64,000 nt of DNA. It comes from an uncultured Bacteroidaceae bacterium (lineage in GTDB: Bacteria; Bacteroidota; Bacteroidia; Bacteroidales; Bacteroidaceae). Of this stretch, positions 10,053-18,479 are shown piece by piece (the stretch's first letter is position 1; each line of letters begins with the position of its first letter). Location of the stretch: positions 173,248-237,247 of the forward strand of contig CAJOLZ010000002.1 in NCBI GenBank assembly GCA_905235575.1, given 5' to 3'. The notes beneath the pieces were generated by a model. It was given only the letters and a program-made list of their open reading frames with translations. It did not search any database and was not told the DNA's origin. A program made the translations under genes and the position numbers.

Positions 10053-10775
10053 ATGGAACCATTTAAAGTAATCATTGTCGAAGACGTAATGCTCGAACTG
10101 AAAGGCACCGAGCAGATATTCAGGAGCGACATCCCCGAAGCCCAGATAATAGGTACAGCACAGAACGAAGGTGAGTTCTGGAAATTGATGCGTCAGGATG
10201 TCCCCGACCTCGTACTCCTCGACCTCGGTCTGGGTGGCAGCACAACCGTAGGTGTCGACATCTGTCGTCAGATTCGCAGTCGCTACACCTCCGTCCGCGT
10301 CCTCATCTTCACCGGTGAAGTCCTCAACGAACGCCTTTGGGTCGAGGTGCTCAACGCAGGCGCCGACGGCATCATCCTCAAGACAGGCAACCTGCTGCAA
10401 CGCGACGATGTCATGCTCGTCATGCACGGAAGACATCTCGTCTTCAACGAACCCATCCTCGAAAAAATCATGCAACGCTTCAAACGACTTGTCAACGCCG
10501 AGAGCGACAAGAGCGATGCCATGATAGAATACGAGATTGACGAGTACGACGAACGCTTCCTGCGCCACCTCGCACTCGGTTATACCAAGGAGATGATAGC
10601 AGGACTGCGACGGATGCCCTTTGGCGCAAAAAGCCTTGAAAAACGTCAGGCCGACCTCGTAAGCCGACTCTTCCCGGCAGCCGAACGCACCGGCATCAAC
10701 GCAACACGGCTCGTCACCAAAGCCTTCCAGCTACACATCCTCGACGTCAACCATCTCATCCCAGATGAAGACTGA
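10053..10775 (+). CDS. Response regulator
   Basis: Receiver domain (IIVEDV, LVLLDLGLGG, LIFTGE, ILKTGNL); C-terminal output domain is not a clear classical HTH by eye. Confidence 0.85.
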   Translation: MEPFKVIIVEDVMLELKGTEQIFRSDIPEAQIIGTAQNEGEFWKLMRQDVPDLVLLDLGLGGSTTVGVDICRQIRSRYTSVRVLIFTGEVLNERLWVEVLNAGADGIILKTGNLLQRDDVMLVMHGRHLVFNEPILEKIMQRFKRLVNAESDKSDAMIEYEIDEYDERFLRHLALGYTKEMIAGLRRMPFGAKSLEKRQADLVSRLFPAAERTGINATRLVTKAFQLHILDVNHLIPDED

Positions 10776-11334
10776 CCGCCTCGTCACACTCATCCTGCTG
10801 CTTCTTACAGCAGCCCTCCTCCTGCTGCCCCTCGTCTCATGGATAGCATCGCTGGCAGGAACTGACGTCCGCAACCTGCTTTCGGGCGAAGGACTCCGAT
10901 GGATGTTCCTTCACGGTGGCAGCCTCCCCTTCGGCTACCTCACCTCACTCACCATCATCACCGTCATCACCATCGGAGCCTACTCCTACGTCGGACTTCC
11001 CGAGGCAAGATACACCACTACCTCATTCCGCCTCACCCTCCTCCTTGCCACACTCTTCGACATCCTGCTCCTCCTCGCCCTGTTCCATCCGCGCAGCCCC
11101 CTCATCAGCCTCACAGGCCGACTCTTCCCCAGTCCCTTCTTCTACGGATTCCCCTTTGCCCTCTGTATCGGACTTCTCCTTACCTCCCTCTTCTACGGCA
11201 TCCTCGCTCGCCGTCTCACCACAGCCTCCGCTCTCGTCACCTTCATGACAACTGGCCTGCAGCGCTATCCCCGCATAATCATCCTCGTCATGATAGCCAC
11301 CGCCCTCTACCACACACTGCAATACATCCTATAG
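10765..11334 (+). CDS. Polytopic membrane protein, possibly related to the AbgT transporter N-terminus
   Basis: About five hydrophobic segments; VRNLLSGEGLRWMF resembles AbgT N-terminal sequence (weak). Confidence 0.55.
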   Translation: MKTDRLVTLILLLLTAALLLLPLVSWIASLAGTDVRNLLSGEGLRWMFLHGGSLPFGYLTSLTIITVITIGAYSYVGLPEARYTTTSFRLTLLLATLFDILLLLALFHPRSPLISLTGRLFPSPFFYGFPFALCIGLLLTSLFYGILARRLTTASALVTFMTTGLQRYPRIIILVMIATALYHTLQYIL

Positions 11335-11343
11335 ACCTACACA

Positions 11344-13587
11344 ATGAGCACATCCTCCGATTTCCTTACCGAACTCACTCCAGCCCAATATACAGCTGTC
11401 ACCGCCTGCGACCGTCCCTCGCTCGTCATAGCCGGAGCAGGCAGCGGCAAGACCCGAGTGCTCACCTACAAGATAGCCTACCTCATCACACAAGGCTATC
11501 AGCCCTACAACATCCTCGCCCTCACTTTCACCAACAAGGCCGCCCACGAGATGCAGGAACGCATCAGCCGTCAGGTCGGGCTCGAACTCGCCTCACAACT
11601 CTGGATGGGAACCTTCCACAGCATCTTCGCACGCATCCTCCACATCGAATGCGCCACCCTCGGATACACCTCAGACTTCACCATCTACGACACCGACGAC
11701 ACCCGCAGCCTCCTCAAGACCATCGTCCGAGAAATGCAGCTCGACGACAAGCAATACCGCCCCGCCACCGTAGCCTCACACATCAGCCAGGCTAAGAACG
11801 CCCTCATCACCCCCTCCGACTACGAGCGAGACCCACAGCTGCGGCGCAGAGACCAGTCCCTGCACCTTCCCCTCATCTCCACCATCTACCGACACTACGT
11901 CGAACGATGCCGACAGTCCAACGCCATGGACTTCGACGACCTCCTACTCCACACCTACAACCTCCTGCGCGACAACGAGGCTCTGCGACTCAAATACCAG
12001 GAACGATTCCGATACATCCTCGTCGACGAATACCAAGACACCAACTACGCCCAGCACCAGATCATCCGTCTCCTGGCCGACCGACACCACCAGCTCACCG
12101 TAGTCGGAGACGACGCACAGAGCATCTACAGCTTCCGAGGAGCAAACATCGACAACATCCTCCAGTTCCGACAACACTTCCCCGAAGCACAAATCTACAA
12201 GCTCGAGCAGAACTTCCGCTCCACACAGCACATCGTGGCAGCCGCAAACAGCCTCATAAGCAACAACCCACACCAGATACCCAAGGAACTCTACAGCCAG
12301 AACACACCTGGAAGCCCCGTCCACCTCACACCCACCTACAGCGACACCGACGAGGCACACTACATCGTGCGCACCCTCCAGCAATACAACCGCACCCAGC
12401 ACATATCGCTCAGCCAGATAGCCATACTCTATCGGACCAACGCACAGAGCCGCAGCTTCGAAGACAGCCTCCGGCAAGCCCGCGTCCCCTACCGCATCTA
12501 CGGCTCCACCTCCTTCTATCAGCGCAAGGAAGTCAAAGACACCATCGCCTACCTCCGCCTCATCGTCAACCCCCTCGACGAAGAAGCACTCCGACGCATC
12601 ATCAACTATCCCGCCCGCGGAATAGGGCAGACCACGCTGCAGCACCTCCAGACGCATGCCCTCCAGCAGTCCGTACCCCTCTGGGAGACACTCCTCACAC
12701 CGCCGCAAGAAGTCGGCACCGCAGCCCGAAGACACCTCGCAGACTTTCACAACCTCATCGACACACTCCACCGGCAAGCCCCACAGACCGATGCCTACAC
12801 ACTCGCATTGCAAGCCGTCGTCCAGAGCGGACTGCGCGACGACATCATGCGCGGCACCGCACCCGAAGATATCTCACGCCAGCAGAACCTGCAGGAGCTT
12901 CTCGACGGCATCAGCGCCTTCGTCAGCGAACGCAGCCAGCAAGACCACGACATCCTCCTCACACACTACCTACAGGAAGTAAGCCTCCTCTCCGACCTCG
13001 ACCAAGATCCCACCGACACCGACCAGAAAGTCACACTCATGACCATCCACTCCGCCAAGGGGCTCGAGTTCGACCTCGTCTTCGTCGCAGGGCTCGAAGA
13101 GAACCTCCTCCCCAGCGAGATGTCGCTCCAGAATCCCCGCCAGATAGAGGAAGAGCGGCGGCTCCTCTACGTAGCCATCACACGCGCCCGGCTGCACCTC
13201 CACCTCACCTATGCCCGTTCCCGTTTCCGCTACGGGCACATCGAGTATGGCCGCCCGAGCCGATTCCTCAACGAACTCAACCTCCGTCCCGAGCGCCCAG
13301 ACGGGCACACAGCGTCAACGCCCAGCCGCCCCCATGCGCCGAAAGTCAGACTCGCCAGCATGAGACCCCTTGCCTCACCCGTGCAACCCTCGGCAGCCCA
13401 GCCGCACAACAATGCCGACGAGACCGCACTCAGCGTGGGAACCCACGTCGAACACAGCCGGTTCGGGCTCGGAGTCGTAGAACAGATACAGGGGAGCGGA
13501 CTCGACACCAAAGCCACCGTCCGCTTCAACAACGTCGGGACAAAGGTCCTCCTACTCCGCTTTGCCAAGCTCCGCGTCGTGGAGTGA
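11344..13587 (+). CDS. pcrA: ATP-dependent DNA helicase, UvrD/PcrA family
   Basis: Walker A AGAGSGKTRVL, DEYQDTN, GDDAQSIYSFRGA, VTLMTIHSAKGLEF. Confidence 0.92.
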   Translation: MSTSSDFLTELTPAQYTAVTACDRPSLVIAGAGSGKTRVLTYKIAYLITQGYQPYNILALTFTNKAAHEMQERISRQVGLELASQLWMGTFHSIFARILHIECATLGYTSDFTIYDTDDTRSLLKTIVREMQLDDKQYRPATVASHISQAKNALITPSDYERDPQLRRRDQSLHLPLISTIYRHYVERCRQSNAMDFDDLLLHTYNLLRDNEALRLKYQERFRYILVDEYQDTNYAQHQIIRLLADRHHQLTVVGDDAQSIYSFRGANIDNILQFRQHFPEAQIYKLEQNFRSTQHIVAAANSLISNNPHQIPKELYSQNTPGSPVHLTPTYSDTDEAHYIVRTLQQYNRTQHISLSQIAILYRTNAQSRSFEDSLRQARVPYRIYGSTSFYQRKEVKDTIAYLRLIVNPLDEEALRRIINYPARGIGQTTLQHLQTHALQQSVPLWETLLTPPQEVGTAARRHLADFHNLIDTLHRQAPQTDAYTLALQAVVQSGLRDDIMRGTAPEDISRQQNLQELLDGISAFVSERSQQDHDILLTHYLQEVSLLSDLDQDPTDTDQKVTLMTIHSAKGLEFDLVFVAGLEENLLPSEMSLQNPRQIEEERRLLYVAITRARLHLHLTYARSRFRYGHIEYGRPSRFLNELNLRPERPDGHTASTPSRPHAPKVRLASMRPLASPVQPSAAQPHNNADETALSVGTHVEHSRFGLGVVEQIQGSGLDTKATVRFNNVGTKVLLLRFAKLRVVE

Positions 13588-13668
13588 AACGCAAAGCGCT
13601 GCGACGGGCTGCGCACTGTGGTCCGACAGCCGACGCAACGTGGTGCATTTTGCATCGCACAGCGTTTG
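13588..13668. repeat. 22-nt-period GCAC repeat array
   Basis: Unit starts 13591, 13613, 13635, 13657; flanked by aaacgc and gcgttt. Confidence 0.9.
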
Positions 13669-13674
13669 AATATA

Positions 13675-15126
13675 TCAGCGTTTGATTTTCCCTTTCCCCA
13701 ACTCTTTCTTGCTGCGGAAGCGGACGAGGAAGATGATGCCGCGGATGCTGAGGTCTGTGGCCATGGCAATCCACGCTCCCTGCAGTCCGAGTGTGCCGAC
13801 GAGAAGGGCTGCCAGGGGGATGCGCACGGCCCAGATGCTACCGAGGTTAATGCTGCAGGGCACGAGGGTGTCTCCTGCTCCGACGAAGATTCCGTAGGCA
13901 ACGATGTTGGCGGCAAACATGGGTTCGGCAAAGGCTTCGATGCGCAGGCAGCTCACGGCGAGGTCTTGAACGGCGGTGTCGGGGGTCATGAGCTGCATGA
14001 GCTGGGGCGAGAAGATATACATGACGAGTCCCATGAGGCTCATGACGAGGATGCCCATGGTGAGGGTGATGCGCCCGAAGCTGCGGGCGAGACGTGTGCG
14101 GCTGGCTCCGAGGCTCTGACCGACGAGCGCGGTGGCGGCGTCGGAGATGCCGTAGCCGGGCATGTAGCAGAGGGCTTCGATGGTGATGCCGAACGAGTTG
14201 GCGGCGAGGGCTACGGTGCCGAGGGGTGCGATGATGAGGGTGGAGGTGATCTGCGCGCTGCACATGATGAAGTGTTCTACGCCCATGGGGAGGGAGATGT
14301 GGAATGCCTGGTGCAGGGTGTCGGCGGTGGGGCGGTAGCGCAGGAGGCGCTGGCGCAGGGTGTCGGCGGTGGTGAGGTCTTGCAGGAGGTTGAGGTGGGG
14401 GGAGCGGATGCAGGCGCAGTAGAGCATCATGAGGCAGCCGATGAGGAAGGAGATGGCGGTGCCGAGGACGGCTCCGAGGACGCCGAGGCCTGCGCCGGGG
14501 ATGTCGAGGCCGAGGATGTGGTGCGAGGGGAAGATGAGCAGCCAGTTGAAGAAGACGTCGAGGATGCACATCAGGATGTTGATGGTGCTGGGGGTGCGGG
14601 TGTCGCCGCTGCAACGGAGCATGCCGCTGCAGAGGGAGTTGATTTGCATGAGGGGCATGCAGAGGCTGAAGACGAGGAAATAGCGCGAGGCGTCGCGATG
14701 GATGCTCTCGTCTCCGCCGAGCCAGATGGGCAGGCGGCTGCTGACGGCGGCTCCGATGAGTGCGAGCAGGAGGCTGAAGGCGAGGCAGGTGGTGAGACCT
14801 TGTCGGAAGACTTGGCGCGCCTCGGCCATCTTGTTGGCGCCGATGCGGTGGGCCACCTGTACGTAGAAGCCTTTGCTGAAGGCGGAGCAGAGGCCTGCGA
14901 AGAGCCAGATGGTGGTGGAGACGATGCCGATGGAGGCGCTGGCGGCGGCGCCGAGGCTGCCCACCATTCCAGCGTCGATGTATTCCATGAGGATGGCACT
15001 GATCTGTGCCAGCATGGAGGGGATGCTGAGGAGGGCTGCCAGACGGAACTGTTCGGCGGGGCTGATGTGGATGCCCTGCCTGATTTTCTCTAATATCTGT
15101 TCGCGGCGCGGCTTGGTCGTTTTCAC
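13675..15126 (-). CDS. MATE family efflux transporter
   Basis: About 12 TM helices; AAALLSIPSMLAQISAILMEYIDAGMVG N-terminal MATE signature. Confidence 0.88.
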   Translation of the reverse strand: MKTTKPRREQILEKIRQGIHISPAEQFRLAALLSIPSMLAQISAILMEYIDAGMVGSLGAAASASIGIVSTTIWLFAGLCSAFSKGFYVQVAHRIGANKMAEARQVFRQGLTTCLAFSLLLALIGAAVSSRLPIWLGGDESIHRDASRYFLVFSLCMPLMQINSLCSGMLRCSGDTRTPSTINILMCILDVFFNWLLIFPSHHILGLDIPGAGLGVLGAVLGTAISFLIGCLMMLYCACIRSPHLNLLQDLTTADTLRQRLLRYRPTADTLHQAFHISLPMGVEHFIMCSAQITSTLIIAPLGTVALAANSFGITIEALCYMPGYGISDAATALVGQSLGASRTRLARSFGRITLTMGILVMSLMGLVMYIFSPQLMQLMTPDTAVQDLAVSCLRIEAFAEPMFAANIVAYGIFVGAGDTLVPCSINLGSIWAVRIPLAALLVGTLGLQGAWIAMATDLSIRGIIFLVRFRSKKELGKGKIKR

Positions 15127-15129
15127 CTT

Positions 15130-16305
15130 TTAGCGTTTGACGTCTTGGGTGTCTATGAATTGCGAGAGGCGGCGGATGGCTTCCATGAGCCGGCTGCGTT
15201 GGGTGGCGAGGTTGATGCGGAGGTGTCCCTCGCCGCTGGAGCCGTAGTGGCATCCGGGTGCCAGTCGGACTTGCTGGGCTTGCTGCAGTCTGGAGACGAA
15301 GTCTTCGTCGTCTTTCGTGAGCCAGCTGATGTCGGCCCACATCAGATAGGTGGCTTCGAGCGGGGCGATGAACATCTGGGGGTGCCGTTCGGTGAGGTAT
15401 TCTTTGGCGGCTTCGTAGTTCGCCCAGATATATTCGCGCAGTTCTTTGAGCCACGTTTCGCCGTGGAGGTAGGCGGCTTTGGTGGCTTCGATGCCGAGGG
15501 GGTTGACGTCGCAGACTTCGTGGATGTTTACGGCGCGGTCTATGCGGCTGCGGAGCTCGGGGTTGGGCACCACGATCTGTGCGTTCTGCAGACCAGCGAT
15601 GTTGAAGGTCTTGCTGGCGCTGGTGCAGATGGCGGTCCGCTCCATGATGGGACTGTCGAGGGCGGCGAGGGGTATGAATTGTGTTCCGGGCTTTGTCAGC
15701 TCGCAGTGTATCTGGTCTTCCACCACCGTAAGGCTGTGTCGGAGGGCAATCTCGGCAATGCGGCTGAGCTCGTCTCGGCTCCAGAGGCGGCCCGTCGGGT
15801 TGTGGGGCGAGCAGAGGAGCATCACCTTGACATCGTCTTTTGCGGCGCGCTGCTCTAGGTCGTCGAAGTCTATCTCGAAGCGGCCGTCGCGCAGTTTCAG
15901 TATCGATTCTTCGGCTCTGCAGCCCATGTTGCGGATGGAGCTGTAGAAGCAGTTGTAGTCGGGGCTGAGCAGGAGCACCCCTTCGCCCGGCTGGGTGGTG
16001 GCTCTCAGGATGGCGCTGATGGCGGGCACGATTCCGGGCACCACAATCATCCACTCCTTCTCGTAACGCACTCCATGCCGGCGCCAGTGCCAGTCGGAGA
16101 CCGCGTCGTAATAGTCATCCTTGGGCATGGCATAGCCGAAGATGCCGTGTTCCACCCGTCGGCGCAGGGCTTCCACAATGTCGGGGCACGCTTCGAAGTC
16201 CATGTCGGCAACCCACAGCGGCAGCTCAACGCCACCCTCATCATCCCATCTCACAGAACCGCTCCCGAGGCGGTTCGTCATCTTGTCAAAGTCGAATTTA
16301 CTCAT
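15130..16305 (-). CDS. MalY/PatB-type PLP-dependent aminotransferase / C-S lyase
   Basis: FDFDKMTNRLGSGSVRWD start, LLCSPHNPTGR, SASKTFNIAGLQ (PLP lysine). Confidence 0.9.
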   Translation of the reverse strand: MSKFDFDKMTNRLGSGSVRWDDEGGVELPLWVADMDFEACPDIVEALRRRVEHGIFGYAMPKDDYYDAVSDWHWRRHGVRYEKEWMIVVPGIVPAISAILRATTQPGEGVLLLSPDYNCFYSSIRNMGCRAEESILKLRDGRFEIDFDDLEQRAAKDDVKVMLLCSPHNPTGRLWSRDELSRIAEIALRHSLTVVEDQIHCELTKPGTQFIPLAALDSPIMERTAICTSASKTFNIAGLQNAQIVVPNPELRSRIDRAVNIHEVCDVNPLGIEATKAAYLHGETWLKELREYIWANYEAAKEYLTERHPQMFIAPLEATYLMWADISWLTKDDEDFVSRLQQAQQVRLAPGCHYGSSGEGHLRINLATQRSRLMEAIRRLSQFIDTQDVKR

Positions 16306-17147
16306 ATAATAGTTATTTTACAGTTGGCAGGGGGGAGGCAATTCTCGTCCAGAATGATTTCGCCCACTTCACCTTCCACGGTGATGAAGCCCGAAGTCGG
16401 GTTCTTGATGCTGTGCACCTTGCCGCGGAGCGTAGCCTGAACCGTGCAATACTCGAAAGCCAGGTTCGCGTCGTCGCCGAAGGTGCAGTCTTCCATCACC
16501 AGGTTCTCGCAGTAGCACAGCGGCTGTTCGCCTGTGATGTGGCATCTCACCAGCCGCAGGTTCTTGCTGTACCATCCCAGGTACTCGCCGTTTATCACGC
16601 TGTCGTAGATCGTCACATTCTCGCACTCCCAGAACGAGTCCTTCGAATTGAGCAGCGAATTCCGAATCACCACGTTGCGGCTGTACTGGAAGCTATAGTT
16701 TCCGTCGAGATGGAAGTCCTCAATCTCCACATCGTTAGTGTGCATCCCGAAGTAGTCTCCGTGTTCCGCGCGGCAGCGTTTTATCACCACCTCGTCGCAG
16801 TCCCACATCGTCTCCTGCGCCAGCGGGAACTCGCAGTTTTCCAGATAGATGCCCCTCATGCGGCGGAACATCTTGGGAGCCTCCACACGGCAGTTCGTCA
16901 GCCTCCCTTTGCGCGAATACCACAGCGACGAGCGCGACGTCTCCTTGAACAGACAGTTGTTCAACCGAAAGTCCTCGCACTCCCACAGCACATATTTCCC
17001 TTCAAAGGTACAAGCCTCCGCCTCGATGTTCCCAGACTCCTTGATAGAAGATTCGCCCAGGTGAATCGTCACGTTCTCCAGCCGAGCGTCATGCAAGGTA
17101 TACAGCGGGCGCTCGCCGCCAAATTCTTGGTCCTTAATCAAAATCAT
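16302..17147 (-). CDS. DUF3737 family protein (right-handed beta-helix-like)
   Basis: Repeated strand pattern (ECEDFRLNNCLFKETSRSSLWYSRKGRLTNCRVEAPKMFR); 4-nt ATGA overlap with the PatB gene. Confidence 0.85.
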   Translation of the reverse strand: MILIKDQEFGGERPLYTLHDARLENVTIHLGESSIKESGNIEAEACTFEGKYVLWECEDFRLNNCLFKETSRSSLWYSRKGRLTNCRVEAPKMFRRMRGIYLENCEFPLAQETMWDCDEVVIKRCRAEHGDYFGMHTNDVEIEDFHLDGNYSFQYSRNVVIRNSLLNSKDSFWECENVTIYDSVINGEYLGWYSKNLRLVRCHITGEQPLCYCENLVMEDCTFGDDANLAFEYCTVQATLRGKVHSIKNPTSGFITVEGEVGEIILDENCLPPANCKITII

Positions 17148-17168
17148 AGTTTATAGAATAGTCCAGTT

Positions 17169-18041
17169 TTATATTAGTATAGCTAAGGTAACATTCAGTC
17201 CGAAGACCACGATGCTCAGCGCCACCGTCGCCAGCACCCCGTTCAGGGCGCGGCCCGAGCCAATCCGATACACCCTGCGGACATTCCACAGATGAAACGC
17301 CGCGTAGGGAGCCATCCACCACCAGCGGCCGCCCAGCATCGGCACCGTCAGCGCCACCGCCGCCAGCCCCGTCAGCAAGAGGAACACCCTCGTAGCCCGA
17401 GCCCCCAGCAGCGTAGCCAGCGTCCGTTTGCCCACCCTGCGGTCCGTCTCCATGTCCCGATAGTTGTTCACCACCAGCATCGCATCCGTCGCCAAACCGC
17501 AAGCCGCAGCCAGCGCCACCACCTCCCTCGTCAGACCGCCCGTCTGGATGTAGAACACAGCGCCCACTGGCACCAGTCCGAAGAACACCAGCACCAGCAC
17601 ATCGCCCAGCGCCCGACGGCTGCAGACCGTCGTATAGAGGAAGCAGAACAGCACACAGGCCGCGCCGACAGCCACCATCCACCATCCGCCCCACACCGTC
17701 AGCGGCAGTCCCACGGCACAGGCCGCAGCCGTCACACCGCCGATGGCCCACCGCATGGCACGTTCCGAGACCCATCCGCGCGCCATCGCACGCTCCGGGC
17801 CCAGCCGCTCCGCCGTGTCAACACCGTCAGCCCAGTCCAGATAATCGTTCACCAGATTCGCATCCACCTGCATCAGCAGCGCAAACGCCAGACACAGCAC
17901 AGCCGGGAGCCACAGCACACCAAAGCCCTCCGCAGCCGCAGCAGCCACACCAAGCACCACAGGCACCGCAGCGCCCGACAGCGTCTTCGGACGAACCGCA
18001 AGCCACCAGGCCTGCGCAGAGTTCACACGCACTTCAGACAT
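17169..18041 (-). CDS. menA: 1,4-dihydroxy-2-naphthoate octaprenyltransferase (MenA/UbiA family)
   Basis: LRPKTL-like WWLAVRPKTLSGAAVPV; NDYLDWADGVDTAERLGP; NNYRDMETDRRVGKRTLA. Start at MSEVRVNSAQAWW. Confidence 0.88.
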   Translation of the reverse strand: MSEVRVNSAQAWWLAVRPKTLSGAAVPVVLGVAAAAAEGFGVLWLPAVLCLAFALLMQVDANLVNDYLDWADGVDTAERLGPERAMARGWVSERAMRWAIGGVTAAACAVGLPLTVWGGWWMVAVGAACVLFCFLYTTVCSRRALGDVLVLVFFGLVPVGAVFYIQTGGLTREVVALAAACGLATDAMLVVNNYRDMETDRRVGKRTLATLLGARATRVFLLLTGLAAVALTVPMLGGRWWWMAPYAAFHLWNVRRVYRIGSGRALNGVLATVALSIVVFGLNVTLAILI

Positions 18042-18266
18042 CGCTAAGCATACGTTCTTTTCAGTTTCCGTATGCAAAAGTACAAAAAAAACGGCACAAA
18101 AGCAAACGAATCCACATTTCATCATGCACTTTCAGACGGAGCAGCCCTCTCCGCAGCGACTGCAGACTGTGAAACGGGGTGCAAAATGCAAAATGCAAAA
18201 TGAAAGGCACCGAGGGTGTTGAAGAATGACAAAACGGTGACTGAATGATTTAGTTCATAAACTAAC

Positions 18267-18355
18267 TTGTCATTCAGAGCGTAGCGAAGAATCTCACCGA
18301 GGACGTTCGCTTCTTAGAGATTCTTCGGGTCACTACGTTCGCCTCAGAATGACAA
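18267..18355. repeat. Imperfect inverted repeat TTGTCATTC...GAATGACAA between divergent genes
   Basis: Left arm TTGTCATTCAGAGCGTAGCGAAGAATCTC 18267-18295; right arm GAGATTCTTCGGGTCACTACGTTCGCCTCAGAATGACAA 18317-18355. Confidence 0.85.
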
Positions 18356-18385
18356 AATACTTCCGCTCGAAAATGCTCAAACAAT

Positions 18386-18417
18386 TTTGGCATTTTCCTC
18401 ACTTAATCGTAACTTTG
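18386..18417 (+). promoter_or_regulatory. Bacteroidetes-type promoter for cotH within the dispersed promoter module
   Basis: TTTG 18386-18389, N20, TAACTTTG 18410-18417. Confidence 0.72.
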
Positions 18418-18479
18418 CAGACGGAAAAAGCGTGTCCCCCTCGGAGGACCGCGACCCGACGAAGACAGACAAAAGACAG

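Noticed and set aside
13618-15093. 491-aa plus-strand ORF opposite the MATE gene
   Set aside because: Ala/Glu/Gly/Asp-rich antisense translation typical of a shadow frame.
13847-16054. 735-aa minus-strand ORF across the MATE and PatB genes
   Set aside because: Arg/His/Pro-rich translation in a frame shifted against two clear genes; a shadow ORF of biased codon usage.
18142-18205. Possible further degenerate 22-nt array including GCAAAAT x3
   Set aside because: Only partial matches to the GCAC core and no stable 22-nt register; listed as simple sequence rather than an array.
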